Shown one piece after another: positions 20,655-29,166 of a stretch of DNA of 64,000 bases. Under the pieces are notes generated by a model. The model was not told the DNA's origin and ran no database searches. It saw nothing but the letters and a program-made list of their open reading frames with translations. The stretch is taken from the NCBI RefSeq assembly GCF_011617245.1, contig NZ_CP050152.1, forward strand, positions 1 through 64,000, given 5' to 3'. The stretch is from Brevibacterium atlanticum. GTDB taxonomy: Bacteria; Actinomycetota; Actinomycetes; Actinomycetales; Brevibacteriaceae. The translations under genes were made by a program, and so were the position numbers. Position 1 is the first letter of the stretch, and every line of letters begins with the position of its first letter.

Positions 20655-21290
20655 ATGCCGACAGAGGACAACAGCCGTGAAGTCTCACGACGTGTACCGC
20701 GTTCTCAGATCCGACGACGTCTCATCGCGGCTGCCGCGGAGGAATTCACCGAGCACGGCTACGGCGCGGCGACAGTAGACGACATCGCGCTGCGCGCCGG
20801 ATTCACCAAGGGCGCCGTCTACTCGAATTTCAGAAGCAAGCAGGGTCTTTTCGCCGCCGTCCTCGAGGAACGGTCCGCAAGCGAACGAGACCGACTGCTC
20901 CAGGCTCCGACGAGACCGGCCGACGAAGTCGCGACGTTCGTGGCCGGTGTCGTCGCAGAGAGCATCACGGAGGACGAGCAACGGGGTCGTCTCGGCCTCG
21001 AATTCGCGGCACGAGCCGCACGGGATCCCGCAGCGAGACAGGCGTGGGGGCCGTTGCGGCGAACACAGCGAGAGGTCGCCGAGCGCGCAATCCGAGAGGT
21101 CTCCGCACAGAGCGGTCTGGAACTCTCAATCGATCCCGGTGTGGCGGCTCTGATCCTGCACTGTCTGACGAACGGACTGTCGATGGAGCATCTGGCGGAT
21201 CCTGAGCAGGTTGACTCGGCGGCGATCGAACAAGCCATTGTCGCCCTGATCGAGTCGATCACACACGCCGAGCCCGAACGGCAGAGATGA
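20655..21290 (+). CDS. TetR/AcrR-family transcriptional regulator
   Basis: A 211-residue regulator with the TetR DNA-binding segment AAAEEFTEHGYGAATVDDIA followed by the recognition helix region GFTKGAVYSNFRSKQGLF. The C-terminal ligand domain is helical, with the family segment AARAARDPAARQAW. The gene is followed after 55 bases by a DUF4097 lipoprotein in the same direction, a likely co-transcribed partner. An inverted repeat upstream suggests autoregulation. Confidence 0.9.
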   Translation: MPTEDNSREVSRRVPRSQIRRRLIAAAAEEFTEHGYGAATVDDIALRAGFTKGAVYSNFRSKQGLFAAVLEERSASERDRLLQAPTRPADEVATFVAGVVAESITEDEQRGRLGLEFAARAARDPAARQAWGPLRRTQREVAERAIREVSAQSGLELSIDPGVAALILHCLTNGLSMEHLADPEQVDSAAIEQAIVALIESITHAEPERQR

Positions 21291-21345
21291 CGACGAAGGT
21301 GTCGGTTCGCCGGGTAGCAGGACAAATGGCGAGAGGAGAGTTGGA

Positions 21346-22083
21346 ATGAGTGTTCTCAGATGGTCAAAGGTGTCTGCTCTGTCGAGTGTGGGGATCCTCG
21401 GCATGATCGGGCTGAGCTCCTGCGGACCGTCCCTCGACGCAGTCGATCCCGAGAGGCACTCGTTTCGGATCAGCGGGGATGAGCTGGGCATCGTCATGGA
21501 TTCCGGAGGCGACATCGCCCTGCAGCCGGGCGATGTCGACTCAGTCGAAGTGACGAGGTGGTTCACTGGGGACGCGGACCAGGCGACGTGGACGATGGCT
21601 GACGACGAGCTCACCTTGTCCACGGACTGCGGATTCCTCTCCTCGTGCGAGGTGCGCTATCAGGTGGTCATCCCACCGTCTGCGGCGGTGTCACTGCAAG
21701 CGGAGAATGCAGAGGTGTCTGTGAAGGATTTCGACAAGTCGGTGTCGATCGCGACGGAGAACGGCGGGATCTCGGCGACGGACATTGTCGGCGATCTGAC
21801 GCTGAGGAGCACGAACGGTGACCAGCACGTCGAGAGTCTGAGCTCAGACAATGTCTCGGCACAGGCCGAGAACGGGGCAGTCGATCTGACGTTCGACGAA
21901 GCACCGTCGAGTCTGAGGGTGACGACCGACAATGGTGCCGTGAGCGCCTCATTGCCGCGCACGACCTACGCCGTGTCCTTGAGAACTGACAACGGCGCGG
22001 AGTCGAACTCGCTCTCTGTTGATCCCGACAGCCCGCATTCTGTCGAGGTCACCACCGGCAACGGGGACATCTCACTCGAGTGA
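21346..22083 (+). CDS. DUF4097-type beta-repeat lipoprotein
   Basis: A 245-residue secreted protein. The N-terminal segment MSVLRWSKVSALSSVG leads to a lipobox-like LSSC, so lipid anchoring at Cys about 26 is likely. The rest is strand repeats with recurring AENG, TENGG, STNGD and TDNGA turns about every 18-20 residues, typical of the DUF4097 beta-helix family whose role is unknown. GAGGAG precedes the ATG. The last codons and the stop lie inside a 48-base palindrome that seems to be the terminator. Confidence 0.75.
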   Translation: MSVLRWSKVSALSSVGILGMIGLSSCGPSLDAVDPERHSFRISGDELGIVMDSGGDIALQPGDVDSVEVTRWFTGDADQATWTMADDELTLSTDCGFLSSCEVRYQVVIPPSAAVSLQAENAEVSVKDFDKSVSIATENGGISATDIVGDLTLRSTNGDQHVESLSSDNVSAQAENGAVDLTFDEAPSSLRVTTDNGAVSASLPRTTYAVSLRTDNGAESNSLSVDPDSPHSVEVTTGNGDISLE

Positions 22084-22101
22084 GATGTCCCCGTTGCCGG
22101 T
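22054..22101 (+). terminator. 48-base perfect palindrome spanning the stop codon
   Basis: Arms 22054-22077 and 22078-22101 are exact complements centred on CTC/GAG. The left arm and part of the right encode the final residues and the TGA of the DUF4097 gene. The minus-strand aldehyde dehydrogenase ends at 22151, so it can terminate both transcripts. Confidence 0.75.
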
Positions 22102-22150
22102 CACCTCGGTGGTTGAGTTCTCAGGAGTGAACCTGAGGTCTCACACCTGA

Positions 22151-23524
22151 TCAGACGTGGACGCGGATGAGGTGCTCGTTGGTGAACGCCTGGAACGCCC
22201 ACTGAGCGTTCTCACGGCCGTAGCCGGAGCGGTTGATGCCGCCGAACGGGTACTCGGGGCCGGATTCCATGTGTGCGTTGATCAGAGTCATGCCGGCGTT
22301 GATCTTCTTGGCGAACTCCTGACCCTTCTCGAGGTCGTCGGTCCACACCGAGGACATGAGACCGTACTCGGTGTCATTGGCCAGACGCAGAGCATCCTCT
22401 TCGTCCTTGGCGCGGTAGATCATCACGGCCGGTCCGAAGAGCTCGTTGCAGCCGAGGTCCGACTTCGGGTCGATGTCGGTGAGCACGGCCGGGGACATGA
22501 ACCAGCCGGGACGGTCGAGCTTCTTGCCGCCGGTGTGCAGGGTCGCACCCGCGGCCACCCCCTTCTCGATCGCCTCGATGATCTCATCGCGGGCGCCTTC
22601 GGAGGACACCGGACCCATGCCGACCTCGGGGTCATCGAAGTCGGAGACCTTCGTCGCCTCGGCGGCCTTGACGGCCTCGGCGACGAACTCGTCGTAGAGG
22701 TCATCGACGACGATCATGCGCTTGGGCGAGGTGCAGACCTGGCCGGCGTTCGCCAGGCGCAGTCCGACGAGCTTCTGGGCCACGGAGGCGACGTCCTTCG
22801 AGTCGAGGACGACGGCCGGGTCGTTGCCGCCGAGCTCGAGCACGGCGCGCTTGAAGTACTTCGCGGCGATCGCGGCCACGGACGCACCGGCACCCTCGGA
22901 GCCGGTCAGCGAGAAGCCCTTGACGCGGAAGTCCTTGAGCACCTCCTCGGCGTGGGAGGAGTCGAGGTAGATGTTCTGGTACACACCCTTGGGAAGTCCC
23001 GCCTCGACGAGGAGATCCTCGAAGTACTGCGAGGACTTCGGGCAGATCGACGCCTGCTTCATGATGATCGCGTTGCCGACCATGAGGTTCGGCAGCACGA
23101 AGCGGGCGATCTGGTTGTACGGGAAGTTCCACGGCATGATGCCCAGCAGCACGCCCAGCGGCTGGTGCTCGACATAGCTGCTCGCGGCTCCCGCGGCGGC
23201 CAGATGTGTCGGTGCGAGGTAGGTGGACGCATTGTCGGCCATCCAGCGGGCGGTGCGGGCGACCTTGTCGACCTCGCCGAAGCCCTGCTTCTTGATCTTG
23301 CCCATCTCGCGACCGATGATGTCGGTCATCTCATCGGCGTTGGCGTCGACGAGATCGGCGAACGTGTGGAGGATCGCCGCGCGCTCGTGCAGCGGCGTCT
23401 CCTTCCAGGACAGATGCGCCTCGTGGGCACGATCGATGTACCCGGGAATCTCTTCTTTCGGGACGGAGGCGAACTCCTCCTCGACTTCGCCGGTGTTGGC
23501 ATTGGTGACAGCGAACTTGCTCAT
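22151..23524 (-). CDS. NAD(P)-dependent succinate-semialdehyde dehydrogenase family
   Basis: A 457-residue aldehyde dehydrogenase. The substrate-binding/cofactor segment MPWNFPYNQIARF, catalytic Glu in LELGGNDP and catalytic Cys in NAGQVCTSPKR are all present. The compact N-terminus (about 455 residues in total) and INAHMESGPEYPFGGINRSG near the end fit the succinate-semialdehyde dehydrogenase (GabD/Sad-like) branch, which oxidises succinate semialdehyde to succinate. I chose ATG at 23524, with AAAGGA upstream; the longer open frame to 23620 has no support. It stands alone, so pathway assignment is weak. Confidence 0.87.
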   Translation of the reverse strand: MSKFAVTNANTGEVEEEFASVPKEEIPGYIDRAHEAHLSWKETPLHERAAILHTFADLVDANADEMTDIIGREMGKIKKQGFGEVDKVARTARWMADNASTYLAPTHLAAAGAASSYVEHQPLGVLLGIMPWNFPYNQIARFVLPNLMVGNAIIMKQASICPKSSQYFEDLLVEAGLPKGVYQNIYLDSSHAEEVLKDFRVKGFSLTGSEGAGASVAAIAAKYFKRAVLELGGNDPAVVLDSKDVASVAQKLVGLRLANAGQVCTSPKRMIVVDDLYDEFVAEAVKAAEATKVSDFDDPEVGMGPVSSEGARDEIIEAIEKGVAAGATLHTGGKKLDRPGWFMSPAVLTDIDPKSDLGCNELFGPAVMIYRAKDEEDALRLANDTEYGLMSSVWTDDLEKGQEFAKKINAGMTLINAHMESGPEYPFGGINRSGYGRENAQWAFQAFTNEHLIRVHV

Positions 23525-23638
23525 GGAACGTCCTTTCACGGGTTGACGATCTGTGCCCTGTAACAAACTACAGTCTCGCGCAATTCCGCGACACTCGAGT
23601 CCACGGCCGGGCACGGGCATCGGCCGGTTCGGCTGGGA

Positions 23639-24979
23639 CTAGGGGGCCACCTCGGCGGGGGTCGCGGTGGCGGTGTCGTTCGGTCGACGTCGGACGGCGA
23701 AGGACAGGACCGCAGCGATCACGCACATGGCCGCGCCTCCCCACCATGCGTATGTGTACTCACCGAAGGCGTCGCGGACGACTCCGGCCGCGAAGGCCGC
23801 CACTGCGGCACCGATCTGATGGGCGGCGAAGACCCAGCCGAAGACGATGGTTCCGTTCTCGCCGAAGATCTCCCGGCACAGCGCGGCCGTCGGCGGGACC
23901 GTCGCGACCCAGTCGAGGCCGTAGATGACGACGAAGAGGACCATGCTCGGATGCACCGAATCCGAAAGCAGCCAGGGCAGCAGAAGCAGACCGAGGCCGC
24001 GAAAGGTGTAGTAGGCGACGAGGAGGATCCGGGGGTCGAACTTGTCGGTCAGCCAGCCGGAGAAGATCGTGCCCACGATGTCGAAGATCCCGACGACCGC
24101 GAGCAGGCCGGCCGCCGTGGCCGCAGGCATCCCGTGATCGTGAGCCGAGGGGATGAAGTGGATGCCGATGAGGCCGTTCGTCGTGGCACCGCAGATCGCG
24201 AAGGCGATCGCCAGCGCCCAGAACGAACGGTGCCGAGCTGCGGAGAGGAGGCCGGTCAACGCGCGCCGGGCAGCACCTCCGCCGCGCGGGGCGCGCGCGC
24301 CGGCGAATTCGGAGTCGGCCTCGGCGGTGGTGGCACTTGTTTCGGCAGCCGGAGCCACGTCCTCCTGGGTCGCGCCATAGGGAAGGACACCACGGTCGGA
24401 CGGATGGTCGCGGAGGACGAACCACACCAACGGCACAGCCGCCAGAGCTGCGATGCCGATGAGCAGCGAGGCCGGACGCCAGCCGGTGGATTCGGCGATC
24501 GTGGCGACCGGGGGCAGGAAGATCAGCTGACCCGTGGCCGAACCTGCGGTGAGGACGCCCATGATGAGTCCACGGCGGGCGACGAACCAGCGGTCGGCGA
24601 TGGTCGCGGCGAAGACGAGGGCCATCGACCCGGTGCCCAGGCCGATGAGCACACCCCAGAAGATGAGCAGCTGCCATGACGCAGTCATGACCACGCTGCC
24701 GCCGGCGCCGAGGGCGACGAGGGCCAAGGCCGCGGCGACGACCTGACGGATACCGAAACGGTCCATGAGCGCTGCGGCGAAGGGCGCGGTGAGACCGTAG
24801 AGCAGCAGATTGACGCTCACGGCTAAGGACATGCTGCTCATCGACCACCCGAAGTCCGCGTGCAGCGGAACCATGAGCGCCCCGGGGGCGGCGCGGAATC
24901 CGGCGGCGGCGAGCAGCGCGATGAACGCGACGGCCGCCACGGGCCAGGCGGGGTGGATGCGTCGGCGGGTGGTCGGCAT
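23639..24979 (-). CDS. MFS transporter, OFA/monocarboxylate-like
   Basis: A 446-residue twelve-helix MFS protein. Features include the N-terminal GALMVPLHADFGWS, MDRFGIRQVVAA after helix 2, and GWLTDKFDPR in the central loop, which resemble the oxalate/formate antiporter and monocarboxylate branch. The central loop (about residues 205-240) is Ala/Glu-rich. It is divergent from an HxlR regulator with an inverted repeat between them, so it is a probable target of that regulator. Substrate is not predictable. Confidence 0.82.
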   Translation of the reverse strand: MPTTRRRIHPAWPVAAVAFIALLAAAGFRAAPGALMVPLHADFGWSMSSMSLAVSVNLLLYGLTAPFAAALMDRFGIRQVVAAALALVALGAGGSVVMTASWQLLIFWGVLIGLGTGSMALVFAATIADRWFVARRGLIMGVLTAGSATGQLIFLPPVATIAESTGWRPASLLIGIAALAAVPLVWFVLRDHPSDRGVLPYGATQEDVAPAAETSATTAEADSEFAGARAPRGGGAARRALTGLLSAARHRSFWALAIAFAICGATTNGLIGIHFIPSAHDHGMPAATAAGLLAVVGIFDIVGTIFSGWLTDKFDPRILLVAYYTFRGLGLLLLPWLLSDSVHPSMVLFVVIYGLDWVATVPPTAALCREIFGENGTIVFGWVFAAHQIGAAVAAFAAGVVRDAFGEYTYAWWGGAAMCVIAAVLSFAVRRRPNDTATATPAEVAP

Positions 24980-24991
24980 CGATCACTCAGA

Positions 24992-25046
24992 CTTTCTTCA
25001 AGGAAGCTATACTAGGGGAAGTATAAGCAGACTTCGCTGAAGAAAG
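24992..25046. promoter_or_regulatory. Divergent promoter with nested inverted repeats (HxlR site)
   Basis: CTTTCTTCA at 24992-25000 and TGAAGAAAG at 25038-25046 are exact inverted copies; inside them TATACT (25008-25013) and AGTATA (25020-25025) form a second one. The outer right half overlaps the HxlR ribosome binding site AAGGAAG (25044-25050), so binding could block its own translation start region. Confidence 0.55.
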
Positions 25047-25055
25047 GAAGCCGTG

Positions 25056-25562
25056 ATGGCGCTGCGTTCGGATTGGTCCGAGGCACTCTGTCCTATCGGA
25101 CGGTCGCTTGACGTGCTCGGCGATCCGTGGGTGCTGCTCATCGTCCGAGACGTCCTCCACGGGCGAGGGCGCTTCGATGAGCTGCACGCCGGACTCGGGA
25201 TCTCCGAAGCCGTGCTCAGCCGCCGACTCCAGGCGATGCGCGAAGCCGGGCTGCTGACCAAGGTCGACTATTCCGACGGACCGCGGACCCGGCAGGCCTA
25301 TGCCGCCACCGAGGCCGCGGCCGACCTCCTGCCGATCCTGCAGCAGCTCGCCCTCTGGGCCGAGAAGCACACGGCCACCCCTGCCGGCGGCGGACACATG
25401 GCGCTCATCCACGAGTCATGCGGAGCCGAGACGACCCAGGCCGCGGTGTGCAGCGCCTGCGGTGAGCCTCTCGTGCCTGACCAGATGTCCTGGGACAAAC
25501 CCTGGAAGGGAACGCGGGAACGGCTGCAGGGGGCGGCTCAGTCCACGTCCGCAGCGCTGTGA
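25056..25562 (+). CDS. HxlR-family transcriptional regulator
   Basis: A 168-residue protein with the HxlR winged helix: CPIGRSLDVLGDPWVLLIVRD, then the recognition region GISEAVLSRRLQAM. Cys at the start of this motif is the redox- or aldehyde-sensing position in some members. The C-terminal extension has CXXC in VCSACGEPL, a small zinc-like or redox motif. I chose ATG at 25056 (five bases after AAGGAAG); a GTG at 25053 is too close. It overlaps the convergent aldehyde dehydrogenase gene by 25 bases. Confidence 0.88.
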   Translation: MALRSDWSEALCPIGRSLDVLGDPWVLLIVRDVLHGRGRFDELHAGLGISEAVLSRRLQAMREAGLLTKVDYSDGPRTRQAYAATEAAADLLPILQQLALWAEKHTATPAGGGHMALIHESCGAETTQAAVCSACGEPLVPDQMSWDKPWKGTRERLQGAAQSTSAAL

Positions 25563-26971
25563 ATGGTCGTGGGACGGGTCGCGGCATCGAACGCCGCAGT
25601 CGTTCCCGTGGCTCCCATCCCGCTGGCCCGCGCCGGTTCGTATGTGCGGGTTCCGCCACCGCCCTGCCAGCCGTTGATCCAGATGACTCCCGCGGGAATG
25701 CGCGAAGCCTCGTCGAGGTGGTCAGGGTCGTGCGAGTACACGGTGGCCGCGAGACCGAACGAGGACTGGGACGCGAGTTCGACGCCCTCGGCGAAGGACG
25801 AGACGACGCTGATCGGCGCGACGGGACCGAAGGTCTCCTCGGTCATGAGCGACATCGATTCGTCGACGTCGGTGACGACCGTAGCCGGATAGAAGAATCC
25901 GGTTCCCTCGGGCACTCCGCCGCCGGTGAGCACCGTGGCACCCTTGGCGACGGCGTCGACGACCTGGGCATGCACCGATCGGCGCTGTCGATCATCGACG
26001 AGTGGTCCCATCATCACACTCGGATCGAGACCGTCACCGCAGGCGAAGCCCTCGGCGGCCGAGACCAGCTGCTTTACGAACTCCTCGGCGATCTTCTCGT
26101 GGACGTAGATGCGCTCCATCGACGTGCAGATCTGGCCGGTGTTGACGAAGGATCCGAACGCGACGGCCTGCGCTGTGGCGGCGACATCGACATCCTCGTC
26201 GACGATGACGGGATCCTTGCCGCCCAGCTCGAGTACCGCACGGTGCAGGGCATGCCCTGAGGCGGCTCCGACCGCACGCCCTGCGGCGACCGACCCCGTG
26301 AAGTGGACGAGGTCGACGTCGTCGTGGGCGACCAGCGGTTCGCCGGCGTGGGCGTCGCCGAGTACGAGATTGAGCACTCCGGCGGGCAGGCCGAGCAGTT
26401 CGACGAGTCTCACCGTCGACAGCGGCGAGCGTTCCGAGGGCTTGACCACCAGGGTGTTGCCCGCCGTCAGCAGCGGGCCCAGTGCGCCGAGGACCATGGC
26501 GACAGGGAAGTTCCACGGAGTGACGACCGCCGCCACTCCCACCGGGTGCCGGACGATGAGGGTGTGCCCGCCGTCCGGATCCTCAGTTCTGGTCGTGAAC
26601 GGGTAGTCGAGCGCCTCCGCGGCCGCTGCGCGGAGACCGGCGACGCCAGCGGCGATGAAGCCGCGGCCGATGCCGATCGGCTTGCCCATCTCCCGGCATT
26701 CGAGTTCGGCGAGTTCATCGGTGTGCTCTTCGATGCGATCGGCCCAGTCGCGGAGGAGGTCGACTCGGTCCTCGAGCGTGGTCGCGGCCCAGGCCGGTTG
26801 AGCTCGTCTGGCTGCGTCGACGGCCGCGTCGATATCGGCCGGGCATCCGCGACCGAATTCGGCCTCGGTGACCTCGGAGGCGGGATTGACCACCCTGAGA
26901 CGATGCTCATCGTGTGAATCGGTCCAGGTGCCGTCGATGTGGTTCTGCAGGGTCAACACTGTTCTTCTCAC
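25538..26971 (-). CDS. Aldehyde dehydrogenase (downstream gene of GMC operon)
   Basis: A 477-residue NAD(P)-dependent aldehyde dehydrogenase with VVTPWNFPVAM, catalytic Glu in LELGGKDP and catalytic Cys in NTGQICTSMER. It is encoded just downstream of a GMC alcohol dehydrogenase; together they would oxidise an alcohol to an aldehyde and then to an acid, as in the choline to glycine betaine route. Its GTG start overlaps the upstream stop as GTGA, suggesting coupled translation, but AAGGAG lies immediately before it, so GTG at 26959 (eleven bases downstream) is a real alternative. The 3-prime end overlaps the convergent HxlR gene. Confidence 0.87.
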   Translation of the reverse strand: MRRTVLTLQNHIDGTWTDSHDEHRLRVVNPASEVTEAEFGRGCPADIDAAVDAARRAQPAWAATTLEDRVDLLRDWADRIEEHTDELAELECREMGKPIGIGRGFIAAGVAGLRAAAAEALDYPFTTRTEDPDGGHTLIVRHPVGVAAVVTPWNFPVAMVLGALGPLLTAGNTLVVKPSERSPLSTVRLVELLGLPAGVLNLVLGDAHAGEPLVAHDDVDLVHFTGSVAAGRAVGAASGHALHRAVLELGGKDPVIVDEDVDVAATAQAVAFGSFVNTGQICTSMERIYVHEKIAEEFVKQLVSAAEGFACGDGLDPSVMMGPLVDDRQRRSVHAQVVDAVAKGATVLTGGGVPEGTGFFYPATVVTDVDESMSLMTEETFGPVAPISVVSSFAEGVELASQSSFGLAATVYSHDPDHLDEASRIPAGVIWINGWQGGGGTRTYEPARASGMGATGTTAAFDAATRPTTIHSAADVD

Positions 26972-28530
26972 TCCTTGATGCGATCGGCCATGAGTTCGCC
27001 GACCATGATGGCTGCCAGGTTGGTGTTGGCTCTCGGCACCGCTGGGAAGACGGAGGCGTCGACGACGCGGAGGCCCTCGATTCCGTGCACCCGACAGTCC
27101 GCGTCGACGACGGTGGTCGGGTCATCCGCTCGGCCCATCCGGCATGTGCTCGTGCCGTGCTGCGCATCGGCGACAGCGGCGAGCAGGTGGGCATCGAGTG
27201 CTTCGTCGTCGTCGAGTGCGGCAAAGAGCTCAGGATTGCACTCCTCGACGGAGCCGCCGAGGACGGCTCGGACCGCGTCCTCGTCGAGCAGTCCCACAAG
27301 GCGTCGGATCCCCACCCGCAGCCGCGCACGATCATCGGGATCGGAGAGCATCCGCTCGGCGACGAGGGGCTGGTCGAGAGGGTCGGCCGAAGCCAGGGTG
27401 ACGCTGCCGCGGGAGTCCGCCTGGTTGAGCCAGACCCCGAGGGCGCCGTATTCGGCGCCAGTGTTCGCCGTCGCCATGGAGATCACGCTCTGGTTCATCG
27501 ACACGAACATGAGATCGTTGAATCTCCCGTCGCCGCTCGACCATCGTACGCAGACATTCGTGTGCCGATCATTCGGCGTCGAGACCCCCGCCGAGGCGGT
27601 GAGCGGCAGCGTGATCGACGCCATCGCGTGATCCTGCAGACCCTGCCCGACGGGCAGATCGGCCCGACAGTCGATGCCGAGGGACCTCAGATGCTCACTG
27701 GGGCCGATGCCCGAGCGCATGAGGATCGCCGGGGAATGGACGACGCCGGCACTGAGCACAATCGTCGTGGCGTGCCGATCCTCGGGAATCCCGTCGACGA
27801 GGACTCGGACACCGACGGCCCTCCCGTCCTCGACGATGACACGGTCGACGGTGGCCTCGCCGAGGATGGTCAGCGTCGGCAGATCGCGTGCCCCTTCGAG
27901 GTAGGCGTCGTTGACGCTGACCCGGCGCGAATTGCGTGAGTTGATCGGATAGGGGGAGACCCCGGTGGCCTGCGGTGCGTTGACGTCGGCGGCCCAGGGG
28001 AATCCGGCGGCCAGTGCCGAATCGGCCAGGGCGACGTCGACTGCTCCCCACTTCTCGCGAGGCGCGCGGTAGATGGGGGTGGGCCCGGAGTCTCCGTGAT
28101 AGTCGGCGGCACCGAACTCCTCATCGTCCTCGAGGGCGACGAAGGCGGGTAGCACCTCGGAGCCCGACCAGCCCTCGCACCCGGCCTGTGCCCATTCGTC
28201 GAAATCCTCGAGCGGAGGACGGATGGCGATCTGCCCGTTGATCGAGGAGCTTCCGCCCACGCCCCGTCCGCGCCAATACGGTGCCGGCGGCTGTGCTTCG
28301 GTGCGGGTGGCCTCGAGATCGGTCCACATCATTCCGTCGATGGCAGCGGGGTCCATGATCGCGACCGCGGGATTCGGCGATCTCCAGGCCTCGTGCATCT
28401 GCGCCGACCGATAGTCGCGGCCGGCCTCGAGGAGGAGCACGCGTCTGCCCTGCTGTGCCGAACGCACGGCGAACGCTGCGCCGGCTGAGCCGGCTCCGAC
28501 GACGATGATGTCCCAGTTGTCTTCTTTCAC
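26968..28530 (-). CDS. GMC-family FAD-dependent oxidoreductase (choline dehydrogenase-like)
   Basis: A 520-residue flavoprotein. FAD binding is seen in IVVGAGSAGAAFAVR (about residues 9-23), LLLEAGRDYR, and the GMC signature GRGVGGSSSINGQ. The C-terminal catalytic region has HGTSTCRMG and the closing motif NTNLAAIMVGE. These fit the choline/alcohol dehydrogenase branch (BetA, AlkJ). It is the first gene of a two-gene operon with an aldehyde dehydrogenase and is divergent from a GbsR-type regulator, as in glycine betaine synthesis from choline, so choline is the first substrate to test. Other alcohols are equally compatible with the sequence. Confidence 0.87.
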   Translation of the reverse strand: MKEDNWDIIVVGAGSAGAAFAVRSAQQGRRVLLLEAGRDYRSAQMHEAWRSPNPAVAIMDPAAIDGMMWTDLEATRTEAQPPAPYWRGRGVGGSSSINGQIAIRPPLEDFDEWAQAGCEGWSGSEVLPAFVALEDDEEFGAADYHGDSGPTPIYRAPREKWGAVDVALADSALAAGFPWAADVNAPQATGVSPYPINSRNSRRVSVNDAYLEGARDLPTLTILGEATVDRVIVEDGRAVGVRVLVDGIPEDRHATTIVLSAGVVHSPAILMRSGIGPSEHLRSLGIDCRADLPVGQGLQDHAMASITLPLTASAGVSTPNDRHTNVCVRWSSGDGRFNDLMFVSMNQSVISMATANTGAEYGALGVWLNQADSRGSVTLASADPLDQPLVAERMLSDPDDRARLRVGIRRLVGLLDEDAVRAVLGGSVEECNPELFAALDDDEALDAHLLAAVADAQHGTSTCRMGRADDPTTVVDADCRVHGIEGLRVVDASVFPAVPRANTNLAAIMVGELMADRIKE

Positions 28531-28614
28531 GTCACATCTTCCTTGAGAACGAGTAGTTTGGGAGCCAGTGGCGGACAGCTCCGCTCAGCACCTAGAATGA
28601 CTGACATCACAAAG

Positions 28615-28648
28615 TTCAGTCAATAGTGAATGTTCAGCAAAGACTGAA
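28615..28648. promoter_or_regulatory. Candidate operator between GMC operon and GbsR-type gene
   Basis: TTCAGTC at 28615-28621 and GACTGAA at 28642-28648 are exact inverted copies spaced by 20 bases, in the divergent promoter region just before the regulator gene. Confidence 0.5.
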
Positions 28649-28668
28649 TTGTTATGAAGGGGATCGAT

Positions 28669-29166
28669 GTGACGGCATCCGTGCCGGAAGGCAGCCGAGA
28701 CGTGGAGGAATCGCTGGTCGAGAGCTTCGGCCGACGTGTCGGCGAGGCGATGGGCTGGCCCCCGATGGCCGGTCGGGCCGCCGGGGTCCTCATGCTCAGC
28801 GAGACACCGCTGACCATGGCGGAACTGCAGGAGCGGCTCGCCGCCAGCAAGGGCTCGGTTTCGGAGACCACGCGACTGCTCATCGACAACGGAGTCATCG
28901 AGAGGTTCAAAGAGCCTGGTCGGAGGCAGTTCGTCTACCGCTGGCGAGCCGACGCCTGGGTGGGCTGTCTCGAACACCAGCGGCAGACGACGGCGCAGCT
29001 GCTCGACTTCGCGGAGTCGGCCGGCCGCGCAGGCCGGGGACTTCCCCCGGTGCAGCGGGAGCGCCTCGAGCAGATGAACGAGTACTACCGCTTTATGGCC
29101 GACCGCCTCGACGGACTGCTCGCGGAGTATTCGCGATCAGCGGCATCCGGCCTCGGTCGACGGTAG
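28669..29166 (+). CDS. GbsR/MarR-type transcriptional regulator
   Basis: A 165-residue winged-helix regulator. The region MGWPPMAGRAAGVLML followed by LTMAELQERLAASKGSVSE is characteristic of the GbsR branch, whose Bacillus member represses choline uptake and oxidation genes and senses choline. I chose GTG at 28669, six bases after AAGGGG; an in-frame ATG at 28654 lacks a ribosome binding site. Divergence from the GMC/aldehyde dehydrogenase operon supports control of that operon. Its last 30 bases overlap the convergent MFS gene. Confidence 0.87.
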   Translation: MTASVPEGSRDVEESLVESFGRRVGEAMGWPPMAGRAAGVLMLSETPLTMAELQERLAASKGSVSETTRLLIDNGVIERFKEPGRRQFVYRWRADAWVGCLEHQRQTTAQLLDFAESAGRAGRGLPPVQRERLEQMNEYYRFMADRLDGLLAEYSRSAASGLGRR

